64,000 nt of DNA from Beijerinckiaceae bacterium (GCA_004564215.1 CP024846.1:2232001-2296000); one strand, 5' to 3'; positions 26,768 to 35,761 are shown, numbered from the stretch's first letter. Made by a program: numbers and translations. Notes: generated by a model not told the origin, from the letters alone.

Positions 26768-28773
26768 AGGGCGAGCACTACCAATAGAAATACAAGGGCA
26801 CCGAAGACAATGCTAAGATAGCGGCGAATCGTCAGGAACTGGAGGTATTCGAGCTTTCCTCCTACGAACGAGACAGCAGCCGTGACTGGTGTGTAGACGA
26901 GCTCCCAGGCGGGGTCGTGCATTTCTACGTCGATCCGCGCGGGGCGCAGCTCGCCGGGCGCCGGCATTTCAACATGCTCACGAGCGCGGAAAACGAAGGT
27001 GCCGAAGACCTGTCGAATCGGCTGCGCGAAGCTGGTCGCCGTATACTGCGTCGCCGGACTAGGATCTGGAAAACCGCAGTCCCAGGCTGGGGCACGGCGG
27101 ATAGCATGTGATGCCAGACGGTGAATGACGTAGGCCGCTAAAGAAGCCGAGGCGGCGATAAACAGGAAAACGAGAAGGCCATTATACGAACTGCGACTTT
27201 CTGCAATCGGTACGATCGAAAGCCATTTTATGCTCTCTTGCGTCGGCATCCGGGCGCTGGTGACCGCTTGAACAACGGATCCGATGCCGTCGATCACGAA
27301 ACCGGGTACGATACCGGCAATGACACAGAGAGCGGCGAGTCCGGCCATCGCGCCGAGCGACCAACGATCGATCTCGACAGCGCGTTCTGCGGCTAATGTG
27401 CGGGGCCGCCCGAGGAAGACGACACCGAATGCTCGAGCGAAGCACGCCGCTGCGAGCGCCGCCGATAAGGCTATCAGCGCGCCGACGGCGGGAACCAGGA
27501 GCTTCAACCCCCAGTGTGGAAGCTGGGGGCTTAATAGGATTGCCTGGAATAGCAGCCATTCGGAGACGAACCCATTCAGCGGAGGTAACGCCGAAATGGC
27601 GGCACAGGCCACCAGAAAGATAAAGCTCGTGACCGGCATGTGGTGGATGAGACCGCCGAGGCGGTCCATCTGCCGCTCACCAGTCGCCGTGAGTACGGCC
27701 CCCGCTCCGAAAAACAGGACGCTCTTAAAGAGCATGTGATTGAGGACGTGGAACAGTGCTGCCGTCAGCGCGAGGGCGCCTGCGGCACGCAAGCCGGCCG
27801 CGTCGAAGGCGAGAGCAAGACCGAGGCCGACGAAGATGAGGCCGATGTTCTCGATCGTGCTGTATGCGAGGACGCGCTTGAGATCCGTCTGCATCAGCGC
27901 GTAGAGAATGCCCATCACCGCAGTTCCACCCCCGGCGGCCAGGACAGGGACTCCCCACCACCAGGCCGGCGGACCAAGGAGGTCGAAGACGATGCGAATG
28001 AAGCCGTAGATTGCGACCTTGGTCATCACACCGCTCATCAGCGCCGAGACATGGCTCGGTGCGGCAGGATGAGCGAGCGGCAGCCAAACGTGGAGCGGCA
28101 CGAGACCCGCCTTCGATCCCGTGCCAAGAAGAACGAGACCGAGCAAAACTCCCGCCCACAGCGGGGATCGACTTTGGATTCGCATCGCATCGAAGGCATA
28201 ATTGCCATCGGGGCCAGCCAGAAGTCCGAACGCGAGTAGAAGTGCCAGGGTACCGAGGCTTGCCATGACGATATACACATAGCCCGCGCGGACGTTGTCC
28301 TCTTCGCGATGGTGCGCCATCACCAGCGCCCAAGAGGCGAGCGACATGAATTCCCACGACCACAGGAAGGTGAAAGCGTCATCTGCCAGAACTACCAAAT
28401 TCATCCCCGCAAGGAATGCCGGGAAAAACGGCAGCACACGCTGCGGCTCGGCCTCGTGCCGACCGTAGCCAATGCCGTAGAGACTTGCTGCCGCGCCCCC
28501 CAGATTAATAACGAGGAGAAAGAACGCAGCAAGCGCATCCAATCGGAAATGGGCGCCGAGCCAAGGCAATCCGAGCGGCAGCGTCAAATTCAAAGTTACA
28601 AAAGTGCCGCCAACAAAGTGGACCAGGACAGCGGTGAAAAGCAGGGCCGAGCTTGCCGACGCCGCACTGTAAATGATGGGCGTCGCCCTGTTCGTTCGGA
28701 CAATGGCGACAGCCAGCACGGCTGTTGCCAACTGTGCGGCGATCAACCACATGAGGAACGCCATGACCGACAT
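26758..28773 (-). CDS. hyfB: Hydrogenase-4 component B-like antiporter membrane subunit
   Basis: About 671 residues. The antiporter core (about 100-450) carries FLWSWEFMSLASWALVMAHH, LGTGSKAGLVPLHVWLPLAH, AYSTIENIGLIFVGLGLA and HVLNHMLFKSVLFFGAG. A long C-terminal extension with a DCGFPDPSPATQYTATSFAQP motif and a final helix is typical of HyfB/HycC. It is the first structural gene of the operon. The ATG at 28773 overlaps the XRE regulator stop (TGATG); a GTG one codon earlier also fits. It is a second ion-translocating subunit beside HyfF. The HyfD antiporter and the HyfA/HyfH ferredoxin subunits are absent. Confidence 0.9.
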   Translation of the reverse strand: MSVMAFLMWLIAAQLATAVLAVAIVRTNRATPIIYSAASASSALLFTAVLVHFVGGTFVTLNLTLPLGLPWLGAHFRLDALAAFFLLVINLGGAAASLYGIGYGRHEAEPQRVLPFFPAFLAGMNLVVLADDAFTFLWSWEFMSLASWALVMAHHREEDNVRAGYVYIVMASLGTLALLLAFGLLAGPDGNYAFDAMRIQSRSPLWAGVLLGLVLLGTGSKAGLVPLHVWLPLAHPAAPSHVSALMSGVMTKVAIYGFIRIVFDLLGPPAWWWGVPVLAAGGGTAVMGILYALMQTDLKRVLAYSTIENIGLIFVGLGLALAFDAAGLRAAGALALTAALFHVLNHMLFKSVLFFGAGAVLTATGERQMDRLGGLIHHMPVTSFIFLVACAAISALPPLNGFVSEWLLFQAILLSPQLPHWGLKLLVPAVGALIALSAALAAACFARAFGVVFLGRPRTLAAERAVEIDRWSLGAMAGLAALCVIAGIVPGFVIDGIGSVVQAVTSARMPTQESIKWLSIVPIAESRSSYNGLLVFLFIAASASLAAYVIHRLASHAIRRAPAWDCGFPDPSPATQYTATSFAQPIRQVFGTFVFRAREHVEMPAPGELRPARIDVEMHDPAWELVYTPVTAAVSFVGGKLEYLQFLTIRRYLSIVFGALVFLLVVLALWP

Positions 28774-29114
28774 CACGCGCGCGCCCGAATACCACGCGCG
28801 GCTTCCGCAGCCAGCTTATTTCCATGGTAAGGCTTGCGGCTATCGAACTCGCTTTTCAGCCGTACTCCCCGCCCACCAGATGGGCTGACCGTGCCCTCGT
28901 TGATGAGCTCGATGCCAGCGGCATCCAGGGCTGCAACAAGTTTCATCAGCGAGTCTACATTGCCGCGAATCACCGCTTCGCTGGCCTCCATGCGCTGGAT
29001 CGTTGGCACCGACAAGCCGGACATCTCCGCGAGTGCCCGTTGGTCTATGCAAAGAAGGGCTCTCGCGGCCCGTAGCTGTGTAGCGGTGATCACCGTCTGG
29101 CCATCCACTATCAT
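28773..29114 (-). CDS. XRE-family helix-turn-helix regulator leading the hyf-like operon
   Basis: 113 residues from the ATG at 29114 (MIVDGQTVITATQLRAARAL). The Cro/CI helix-turn-helix is LRAARALLCIDQRALAEMSGLSVPTIQRMEAS, followed by LMKLVAALDAAGIELI and a short C-terminus typical of small alphaproteobacterial XRE regulators (GRGVRLK). A GTG at 29141 is also in frame but would precede the predicted transcription start, so I prefer 29114. The stop overlaps the hyfB start, which makes the regulator the translationally coupled first gene of the operon and suggests autoregulation. Confidence 0.82.
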   Translation of the reverse strand: MIVDGQTVITATQLRAARALLCIDQRALAEMSGLSVPTIQRMEASEAVIRGNVDSLMKLVAALDAAGIELINEGTVSPSGGRGVRLKSEFDSRKPYHGNKLAAEAARGIRARA

Positions 29115-29120
29115 TGAAAC

Positions 29121-29131
29121 AATATGATATT
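29121..29131. promoter_or_regulatory. Candidate operator palindrome downstream of the XRE promoter
   Basis: AATATGATATT is a perfect 11-bp palindrome lying between the predicted -10 and the ATG at 29114. It is well placed for repression by the XRE protein; binding is inference. Confidence 0.4.
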
Positions 29132-29141
29132 TTAGCTTCAC

Positions 29142-29169
29142 AGAATAATAATTGAGCTGTCAATGTCAA
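29142..29169 (-). promoter_or_regulatory. Candidate sigma-70 promoter of the XRE-hyf operon
   Basis: On the minus strand a TTGACA (29169-29164) is followed after 16 bases by TATTCT (29147-29142), placing the transcription start near 29135. A second TTGACA lies in tandem six bases downstream. The region is AT-rich compared with its surroundings. Confidence 0.55.
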
Positions 29170-29186
29170 CTTGTGATGTATAAATT

Positions 29187-29198
29187 ATCAATATTGAT
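29187..29198. promoter_or_regulatory. Candidate operator palindrome upstream of the XRE promoter
   Basis: ATCAATATTGAT is a perfect 12-bp palindrome about 18 bases upstream of the -35. It shares the AATAT core with the site at 29121, as expected for two half-related operators. Confidence 0.4.
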
Positions 29199-29334
29199 GG
29201 CTAGAAAAGCGCGATAAAAAAGGATAGGCGTAATTATCGTTTTCTGCTGCGGGGCGTCGGGCGTGACAAATGGCTGCCGCGGCCCAAACTTCCTCACCTT
29301 CGGCGTGCGGCGTTTTGAAGATTGAGGAAAAAGT

Positions 29335-29369
29335 AGCCCCTGGTTTGACGTCCAGGGAAACCAGGGGCT
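29335..29369 (-). terminator. Strong hairpin followed by a T tract on the minus strand
   Basis: AGCCCCTGGTTT and AAACCAGGGGCT form a perfect 12-bp stem around an 11-base loop. On the minus strand the stem is followed by ACTTTTT, as in an intrinsic terminator. It lies about 320 bases downstream of the YqhA gene. The rest of 29199-29687 shows no gene I can support; one minus-strand frame (29188-29436) encodes a short PAAENDN-containing protein that spans the hairpin and is doubtful. Confidence 0.6.
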
Positions 29370-29687
29370 TCAGTTGGTTGACCGGGGAACAGGGTACGAC
29401 TCGACCCGGCCGGCTTAGATATCGCTTTGGCGGCAAAAAAGTTCCCGCGCCAAGTTTTCGACGGCAGTCATGAGAAAATTCGCCAATTGGCGAAGACGGG
29501 TTAGCCGGGAAATCCTCCCGAGCGGCCGGCGGGAACTTCAGTTTTGCCGCTACTGGTTATATGGCCGTGAGGGTAAATTGGTGCGTAAATCGTGTCCCGG
29601 CTGGGGTTCTTGCGGTCGCAGGGCCGGGGTCCGGTCATCTGATGCACGAGCCGGATCAACCGAAGCGCTTTGACAGCATCTGTCGGT

Positions 29688-30215
29688 TTAATGATCCTTG
29701 GGCGCGCCCCCACTGCTCACGCGGTCAGCGATTGCCAGCAAGAGCGTGGCAACTGCAAAGGCGATCAGGATGCCGACTACCCAGGCGAGTTTGGCGGTGT
29801 CGGCCTGTTTGTCGATGTGCATGAACCATTCCAGCACGTTGACCGACGTTATCGCCACGATTGAGCCGAGCAGCTTCTGCTTCAAGCCGGAAAATCCTAT
29901 CTTGATCAATCCATCCGGCCAGTTAGGATGGTCCGTCGCGTTGATCGGTCTCACAAAATTCTCATAACTCGAGCAGATCACAATTAAGATGAGGTTGGCG
30001 GTAAGGGAGAGATCGATGAGGCTGAGGATGCCGACGATCACCTCTGAATCGTGGGCCGCGCTCACTTGCGATACGAATTCGGCGAGCTTGACGACAAACT
30101 TATAAAGCAGCCCAGCCAATCCAACGACGAGCCCGAAAAGAAACGGCGCCACCAACCAGCGGCTGTTGAAGATGATCGCCTCGATGCCACGTTCTATTCG
30201 GTTCATGTCCGCCAT
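29688..30215 (-). CDS. YqhA/UPF0114 family membrane protein
   Basis: 175 residues with four predicted helices (WLVAPFLFGLVVGLAGLLYK, VGILSLIDLSLTANLILIVI, LGSIVAITSVNVLEWFMHI, VVGILIAFAVATLLLAIAD). The internal motif SSYENFVRP with HPNWPDGLIKIGFSGLKQKL identifies UPF0114. These are inner-membrane proteins of unclear biochemical role. Two ATGs nine bases apart (30215 and 30206) share a GAGGAA upstream. It forms a single-gene minus-strand unit within the accessory region. Confidence 0.88.
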   Translation of the reverse strand: MADMNRIERGIEAIIFNSRWLVAPFLFGLVVGLAGLLYKFVVKLAEFVSQVSAAHDSEVIVGILSLIDLSLTANLILIVICSSYENFVRPINATDHPNWPDGLIKIGFSGLKQKLLGSIVAITSVNVLEWFMHIDKQADTAKLAWVVGILIAFAVATLLLAIADRVSSGGAPKDH

Positions 30216-30581
30216 TTCCTCATTTCCGCTTTCCCTTCGACTTTCTGAGCCTCACTCCGGTTTATCGTGCCTGCCATTCTCGTCGACGCGGCGCGATTTG
30301 TCCCGCGTCCAACGAACACTCACGATATTATAGGTTTCCCGAGACGCGGAAGAGCAATAATCGGAATCGGACGACGGTGCTAAAGCAGGAGCTGCTATTA
30401 TCCTAGAAGGCAGACCTCTTCCTCAAGCCGGTTAGCATTTAGTGGTTACGCTTCCAATGCAGAGCGAAAATTGTTCTAAAATACCTCAACGAAGGCCCGC
30501 GCCGTCTGCGGGATGGAGCTTGCTTTTGCCTAACGCAAAGAGTTTGCCGGCGGTATCCCTCGTATTGCGCCAGCTCAGTTC
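30216..30581. other. Divergent intergenic region between yqhA-like and patatin genes
   Basis: 366 bases with no supported ORF. They should contain divergent promoters for the YqhA-like and RssA-like genes. I see no strong palindrome. Confidence 0.4.
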
Positions 30582-31535
30582 ATGAAAACAGAAACTGTGT
30601 CAACCAGGGCTGGTCGTCGCCCCAAGATCGGTTTAGCACTTGGCAGCGGTTCGGCGCGCGGGTGGGCTCATATTGGTATTCTTGAAGCCCTAGATGAAGA
30701 GGGCATCCGGCCGGACGTTGTTAGTGGCTGTTCGATAGGTGCCCTGGTTGGCGCGTCCTACGTTGTCGGTCGGCTGCGCGATTTGAAGCAGTGGGCGGAG
30801 GCCCTCACATGGTATGAGATCATCGGCCTGGTAGACGTCAGCTTCAATTCGGGCGGCCTTATCAGCGGCAGTCACATCCGCTCTGCTTTGACAAAACTGG
30901 GAATTGGCGGACCTATAGAGAGCTATGCGACCCGTTTCGTTGCGATCGCAACCGATCTTTCGACCGGCCGAGAGGTCTGGCTCGAGAGAGGAGCGATTGA
31001 TGAGGCGGTCCGCGCGTCGATCGCACTACCCGGCCTCCTGAATCCGTATCCATCAGAAGGCGGATGGCTCGTTGACGGTGGCCTCGTCAATCCGGTTCCG
31101 GTGTCCCCTTGTAGGGCATTCGGTGCCGAAATCACGATCGCGGTCAATCTCAATGGCGATTTGGTCGGCCGTCGTGGTGCCGGCTGGAGCGTAGCGAACG
31201 ACGTCGCCACTCCGACCAAAGAGAAGTTGGAAGCCTTGAACCGTTTCGCCGGCGAGCTGCCGGACGCACTGCGCGAGCCGATTATACGATTCGTGACACG
31301 ACTTTTGCGCCCGGGTCCTCACGCCCCCGGCTATTTCGACGTTCTGACGAATTCAGTCAACATCATGCAGGACCGAATAACCCGCAGCCGTCTGGCCGCC
31401 GAGCCGCCCGATCTATTGCTGTTGCCAAGGTTAGCAGGCTTCAATCTGATGGATTTTACTCGGGCGGGAGAAGCGGCTGCTGAGGGGCGACGTTGCGTGC
31501 GTGAGTCTTTGTCAGCAATCCGCAATTTGCTTTGA
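30582..31535 (+). CDS. RssA-like patatin family hydrolase
   Basis: 317 residues. The patatin dyad is complete: GLALGSGSARGWAHIGI (oxyanion loop), GCSIGALVGASY (GxSxG nucleophile) and VDGGLVNPVPV (Asp). The GSARG variant of the glycine loop and the length place it with RssA/NTE-type bacterial patatins, probably a cytosolic or membrane-associated lysophospholipase. It differs from the DUF3734-type patatin at 8107. No clear ribosome site precedes the ATG. It is monocistronic, ending before a dispersed inverted repeat. Confidence 0.85.
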   Translation: MKTETVSTRAGRRPKIGLALGSGSARGWAHIGILEALDEEGIRPDVVSGCSIGALVGASYVVGRLRDLKQWAEALTWYEIIGLVDVSFNSGGLISGSHIRSALTKLGIGGPIESYATRFVAIATDLSTGREVWLERGAIDEAVRASIALPGLLNPYPSEGGWLVDGGLVNPVPVSPCRAFGAEITIAVNLNGDLVGRRGAGWSVANDVATPTKEKLEALNRFAGELPDALREPIIRFVTRLLRPGPHAPGYFDVLTNSVNIMQDRITRSRLAAEPPDLLLLPRLAGFNLMDFTRAGEAAAEGRRCVRESLSAIRNLL

Positions 31536-31595
31536 CCACGTCCGTCCTACTAGAACGCGAGGCTAAACCGATAAGGTCTTCAAGCAAGAGTTGGC

Positions 31596-31711
31596 TAGAG
31601 CATGTTCCGAAAAAGTTGACCGACTTTTTCGATCAGAACATGCTCCAACTCGTTGAACTTGAGCGTTTCCTTTTCGATCAGATGATTCCATCTGAGCGGG
31701 AAAAGCTCTAG
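31596..31711. repeat. 115-bp dispersed repeat, left copy (inverted relative to 38248-38363)
   Basis: The segment from CTAGAGCATGTTCCGAAAAAG to GGGAAAAGCTCTAG contains nested palindromes. It is nearly identical to the reverse complement of 38248-38363. The copies bracket the ABC exporter and the gene at 37470. A doubtful 72-aa frame lies between this repeat and the HlyD gene. Confidence 0.85.
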
Positions 31712-31942
31712 AGCGAGGTCAGTATGAACGAGGTGCACCGTTGGTCATCTGACGCTGTTGGCCTGTTCCTCGAAAATAGTGCAAATCGACTTCATGCGCG
31801 CGGATCAAGCTGCCCGGAGCGCCTCTCGCTTGACCCAATTGCATACCTTACGCCGTCCGCATTCTACGCGGGCGAAATGGAAGCAGTGATGTCATGCTCT
31901 ATGCTTAAGTTTGGGATACATCACGCCTCGAGGACACCTTAA

Positions 31943-33031
31943 ATGTCTCTTCGTCTGCCCGCCTTTCTGCTGGCGTCTGCTCTTAGTGTGGGCGCGTCGC
32001 CCATGATGGGATCGGTCGGTCGATCGTCTTACGAAAATATGATTATTTCAATTGCGCGGGCCGAATCACCGGCGCAAAGCCCCGCCGCGCGGGCTAAATC
32101 AGCGGTGCAATCCCTCATCACCCGCCTGCGCGGCCGCAGGATGCCGGAGGGGATCGTGAAATCGAACGGCCGCATCGAAGCCACGCAGGTCGACGTTGCG
32201 GCAAAATACGCGGGCCGGATTGCGACGATGACGGTGGAGGAGGGCGACGAGGTCACGGCTGGACAGGTCGTCGCCACCATCTCATCGCCGGAATATGAAG
32301 CCCAGCTCAGAGGTGCGCAGGCCCAGGTGCTGCGCGCCAAACAGGCATTGGCGGAATCTGTTGCGCTCATCGCCCAGCGCAACAGCGATTTGACCTTCGC
32401 CAGAACCGACTTGGAACGCGGCAAGAGCCTGTTGGAGCGGGGGAATATTACCCAGCAGGTTGTCGATCAGCGACGTAACAAGTTCGAAGCGGCCGATGCC
32501 GCATATCTTGCGGCCACCGCCCAGCGCGATCAGGCCCAATTCGCAATCAAGGCGGCCGAGGCCGATGTCGAACGACTCGAGTCGATTCTGGTTGATCTGG
32601 TGCTCGTTTCCCCGAGGAGCGGACGCGTGCAATACAGGCTCGCCCGCGCCGGCGAGGTGGTCGCCGCGGGCCAGCGCGTTCTGACAATCCTTGACCTGAA
32701 CGATGTCTATATGACGATCTACCTTCCAGCCGATGATGCAGGAAAGCTCGCTCTCGGCGACGAGGCTCGCATCATTGCCGACCCCATTCCAGAATATGTC
32801 ATCCCCGCGACAGTCAGCTTCGTCGCGACCGATGCGCAGTTCACGCCAAAGAGCGTCGAAACTGCCGAGGAGCGTCAGAAACTGATGTTTCGTGTCAAGC
32901 TCCAGGTGGATCCCAAGGTTCTGGGAAAATACCACCGGCAGGTGAAGACGGGCGTCCGCGGCATCGGCTTCGCTCGCACCGATCCCTCGATCGCATGGCC
33001 GGATGATCTCGTGGTGAAGCTTCCAGAATGA
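31943..33031 (+). CDS. HlyD-family membrane-fusion/adaptor protein of an ABC exporter
   Basis: 362 residues with an N-terminal hydrophobic segment (LPAFLLASALSVGASPMMG). The lipoyl/barrel halves are VDVAAKYAGRIATMTVEEGD and VSPRSGRVQYRLARAGEV, and they flank a coiled-coil hairpin (about 110-215). This is the YhiI/YbhG type that pairs with RbbA-like or YbhFSR ABC exporters. A GAGGAC site precedes the ATG. The stop overlaps the next gene as ATGA, so the adaptor, ATPase and permease form one operon. The substrate is unknown; drug, metal or envelope stress roles are known for relatives. Confidence 0.9.
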   Translation: MSLRLPAFLLASALSVGASPMMGSVGRSSYENMIISIARAESPAQSPAARAKSAVQSLITRLRGRRMPEGIVKSNGRIEATQVDVAAKYAGRIATMTVEEGDEVTAGQVVATISSPEYEAQLRGAQAQVLRAKQALAESVALIAQRNSDLTFARTDLERGKSLLERGNITQQVVDQRRNKFEAADAAYLAATAQRDQAQFAIKAAEADVERLESILVDLVLVSPRSGRVQYRLARAGEVVAAGQRVLTILDLNDVYMTIYLPADDAGKLALGDEARIIADPIPEYVIPATVSFVATDAQFTPKSVETAEERQKLMFRVKLQVDPKVLGKYHRQVKTGVRGIGFARTDPSIAWPDDLVVKLPE

Positions 33032-35760
33032 CGGATCCCATCGCCCGGCTCAAGCGCGTAACGCACCGATACGGGGCAACATACGCGCTCGATCACGTAA
33101 CCATCGACATTCCCGCGCGCTGCATGGTGGGAATGATCGGGCCGGACGGTGTCGGTAAATCCACGCTGCTCGCGCTGGTGTCCGGGGTGCGCAAGATCCA
33201 GGCCGGGCAAGTAACCGTCTTCGATGGAGACATGGCGAATGCCGCTTACCGCAGGATGAATTGCGCTCGCATCGCCTACATGCCGCAAGGGCTTGGCCGC
33301 AATCTCTATCCGACGCTCAGCGTTTTTGAGAATATCGACTTCTTCGGCCGTTTGTTTGGCCAGTCAGAGGCGGAGCGCCGCGCGCGCATCGATGAACTAT
33401 TGAAGGCAACCGCACTCGATCCCTTCGGGGATCGCCCGGCCGGCAAGCTGTCTGGCGGCATGAAGCAGAAACTCAGCCTGTGCTGCGCGCTGATGCATGA
33501 CCCGGACTTGCTCATTCTCGACGAGCCGACGACCGGCGTCGATCCGCTCTCGCGCGGCCAGTTCTGGGACCTCATCGATTCGATCCGGGCCCGGCGTCCG
33601 CAGATGAGCGTGATCGTGGCGACCGCCTATATGGAGGAGGCCGAGCGGTTCGACTGGCTTGCCGCCATGGACGATGGCAAGGTGATCGCGCGCGGAGCAC
33701 CAAAGGACATCCTAAAGCAGGCGAACGAGACCTCCTTGGAAGGCGCCTTTATCGCGCTCCTGCCGCAAGACAAGCGTGCCCAGCATCAAAAGGTCGTCGT
33801 GCGCCCGCGCGTGGCTAGCGCCGACGAAATCCCCGCGATCGAGGCGGTGGGGCTGACCCGCCGCTTTGGCGATTTCGTCGCCGTGGACAATGTGAGTTTC
33901 CGCATCGGGCGCGGCGAGATTTTTGGCTTCCTCGGCTCTAATGGCTGCGGCAAGACGACCACTATGAAAATGCTGACGGGGCTACTGCAGGCGAGCGAAG
34001 GCTGGGCAAAGCTATTCGGAAAGCCGATAGGCTCGGACAATATGCAGATGCGCCGCAACGTCGGCTATATGTCCCAGGCATTTTCCCTCTACACCGAACT
34101 CACTGTCCGGCAGAATCTCGATCTGCACGCGCATCTTTACCATCTACCGCCCCGGCAGATCGAAGGCCGCATTGAGGAATTGCTACAGCGCTACGATCTG
34201 AAAGAGGTGGCCGCCGCCCGGCCGGAAGGCTTGCCGCTCGGTATCAAGCAAAGGCTGCAGCTCGCCGTGGCAGTGCTGCATAAGCCGGCCATCCTCATTC
34301 TTGACGAGCCGACGTCGGGCGTCGATCCGATCGCCCGCGACGCTTTCTGGCGTACACTGATCGACCTGTCGCGGGACGACGGCGTCACCATTTTCCTTTC
34401 AACTCACTTCATGAATGAAGCCGAGCGTTGCGACCGTATCTCGCTGATGCATGCAGGCAAGGTGCTTGCGGTTGGAACGCCGCAGGATCTTGTCAAGGAA
34501 CGAGGCAGCGATTCGCTCGAAGATGCCTTCATCAGCTATCTCGTCGATGCGGCCGGTATCGACAGGCCGCAGAAGTCCGGACCGCCAGCGCCGGACGTCG
34601 CCGCCGCGGGCGATCATGCGATCGTGTCGAAACGGTTCGATCCGGAGCGACTCTGGGCCTATGCCCGGCGCGAAGCCATGGAGCTGCTGCGCGATCCCAT
34701 CCGTCTGAGTTTCGCCTTCCTTGGTCCTCTCATTTTGATGATCGCCTTCGGCTACGGCATTTCCTTCGATGTCGAGAATCTGAAATACGCGGCCTTCGAT
34801 CAGGACCAGACGCCGGAAAGCCGCGCGCTGCTCGAAAGCTTCGCGGGTTCGCGGTATTTTTCCGAACAGCCACCAGTCGGCACAACGGCGGAGATGGACG
34901 CTCGGTTCAGAAGCGGCGAACTGAGCCTTGTCATCGAAATCCCATCCGGTTTCGGCCGCGATCTCGAAAATTTACATTCGCCGGAAGTTGCTGTCTGGAT
35001 CGACGGTGCCATGCCGTTTCGGGGTGAAACCGCGCGGAGCTATGTTTCCGGGATCGCCCTGCAATATGCGAAGGATCGCGCCGTGGAGCGTCTCGGCCCT
35101 AATGCGGCCCTGAGCTCGGTCAATGTGGAAACACGCTTCCGCTACAACCAATCCTTCAAGAGCGTCAACGCCATGGTTCCAGGCGTCATTGTGTTGATGC
35201 TTATCCTTATTCCAGCCATCATGTCGGCCATCGCTGTGGTGCGCGAGAAGGAAACCGGCTCCATCGCCAATTTCCGTTCGACGCCTATCAGCAAATTCGA
35301 GTTCCTCTTCGGCAAGCAGCTTCCCTATATAGCGGTCGCGATGGCGAGCTTTATCCTTCTGCTGCTTCTCGCCATCGTTGTGTTCGGCGTGCCGGTCAAG
35401 GGGTCTTTCGCCACGCTCGCGCTTGGGACGTTGCTTTACGTGTTCGCGACGACAGGCTTCGGTCAGCTCATCTCGACCTTCACCCGCACGCAGGTCGCAG
35501 CCGTGTTTGCGACCGCCATCCTCTCAGTGGTCCCGGCCGTGAACTTTTCCGGTCTGCTCGTGCCGGTGTCGTCCCTATCCGGTGGGGCGAGGTTTCTCGG
35601 CCTGACATTCCCGTCGGCCTGGTATCAGCCGATTAGCGTCGGCACCTTCACCAAGGCGCTCGGCTTGTCCGATTTGTGGTTCAATATATTTATCCTTGCC
35701 GGCTTCGCCGTAGCCTACCTTATCGCCGCGCAATTGTTGCTACGGAAACAGGAAGCATAA
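33028..35760 (+). CDS. rbbA: RbbA-like ABC protein: two ATPase domains fused to an ABC-2 permease
   Basis: 910 residues. ABC domain 1 has Walker A GPDGVGKSTL, signature LSGGMKQKL and Walker B LLILDEPTTGVDP. Domain 2 has GSNGCGKTTTMKML, a degenerate signature (LPLGIKQRL) and ILILDEPTSGVDP. The last 380 or so residues form an ABC-2 membrane domain with an N-terminal helix (LSFAFLGPLILMIAFGYGI), a large periplasmic loop and five helices. This architecture and length match E. coli RbbA/YhiH. The partner permease follows after one base. It likely exports an unknown compound through the HlyD adaptor. Confidence 0.92.
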   Translation: MTDPIARLKRVTHRYGATYALDHVTIDIPARCMVGMIGPDGVGKSTLLALVSGVRKIQAGQVTVFDGDMANAAYRRMNCARIAYMPQGLGRNLYPTLSVFENIDFFGRLFGQSEAERRARIDELLKATALDPFGDRPAGKLSGGMKQKLSLCCALMHDPDLLILDEPTTGVDPLSRGQFWDLIDSIRARRPQMSVIVATAYMEEAERFDWLAAMDDGKVIARGAPKDILKQANETSLEGAFIALLPQDKRAQHQKVVVRPRVASADEIPAIEAVGLTRRFGDFVAVDNVSFRIGRGEIFGFLGSNGCGKTTTMKMLTGLLQASEGWAKLFGKPIGSDNMQMRRNVGYMSQAFSLYTELTVRQNLDLHAHLYHLPPRQIEGRIEELLQRYDLKEVAAARPEGLPLGIKQRLQLAVAVLHKPAILILDEPTSGVDPIARDAFWRTLIDLSRDDGVTIFLSTHFMNEAERCDRISLMHAGKVLAVGTPQDLVKERGSDSLEDAFISYLVDAAGIDRPQKSGPPAPDVAAAGDHAIVSKRFDPERLWAYARREAMELLRDPIRLSFAFLGPLILMIAFGYGISFDVENLKYAAFDQDQTPESRALLESFAGSRYFSEQPPVGTTAEMDARFRSGELSLVIEIPSGFGRDLENLHSPEVAVWIDGAMPFRGETARSYVSGIALQYAKDRAVERLGPNAALSSVNVETRFRYNQSFKSVNAMVPGVIVLMLILIPAIMSAIAVVREKETGSIANFRSTPISKFEFLFGKQLPYIAVAMASFILLLLLAIVVFGVPVKGSFATLALGTLLYVFATTGFGQLISTFTRTQVAAVFATAILSVVPAVNFSGLLVPVSSLSGGARFLGLTFPSAWYQPISVGTFTKALGLSDLWFNIFILAGFAVAYLIAAQLLLRKQEA

Positions 35761-35761
35761 G

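Noticed and set aside
21624..28773. Interpretation of the hyf-like operon as a functional H2-producing hydrogenase-4
   Set aside because: All four NiFe cysteines are missing from the large subunit and no maturation genes are present.
29188..29436. 82-aa minus-strand ORF with a PAAENDN motif
   Set aside because: It spans the strong hairpin at 29335-29369 and the predicted operator region; the start lacks a ribosome site. Kept only as a remark.
31724..31942. 72-aa ORF directly before the HlyD gene
   Set aside because: No ribosome site or conserved motif; it lies next to the dispersed repeat and its end simply abuts the hlyD start.
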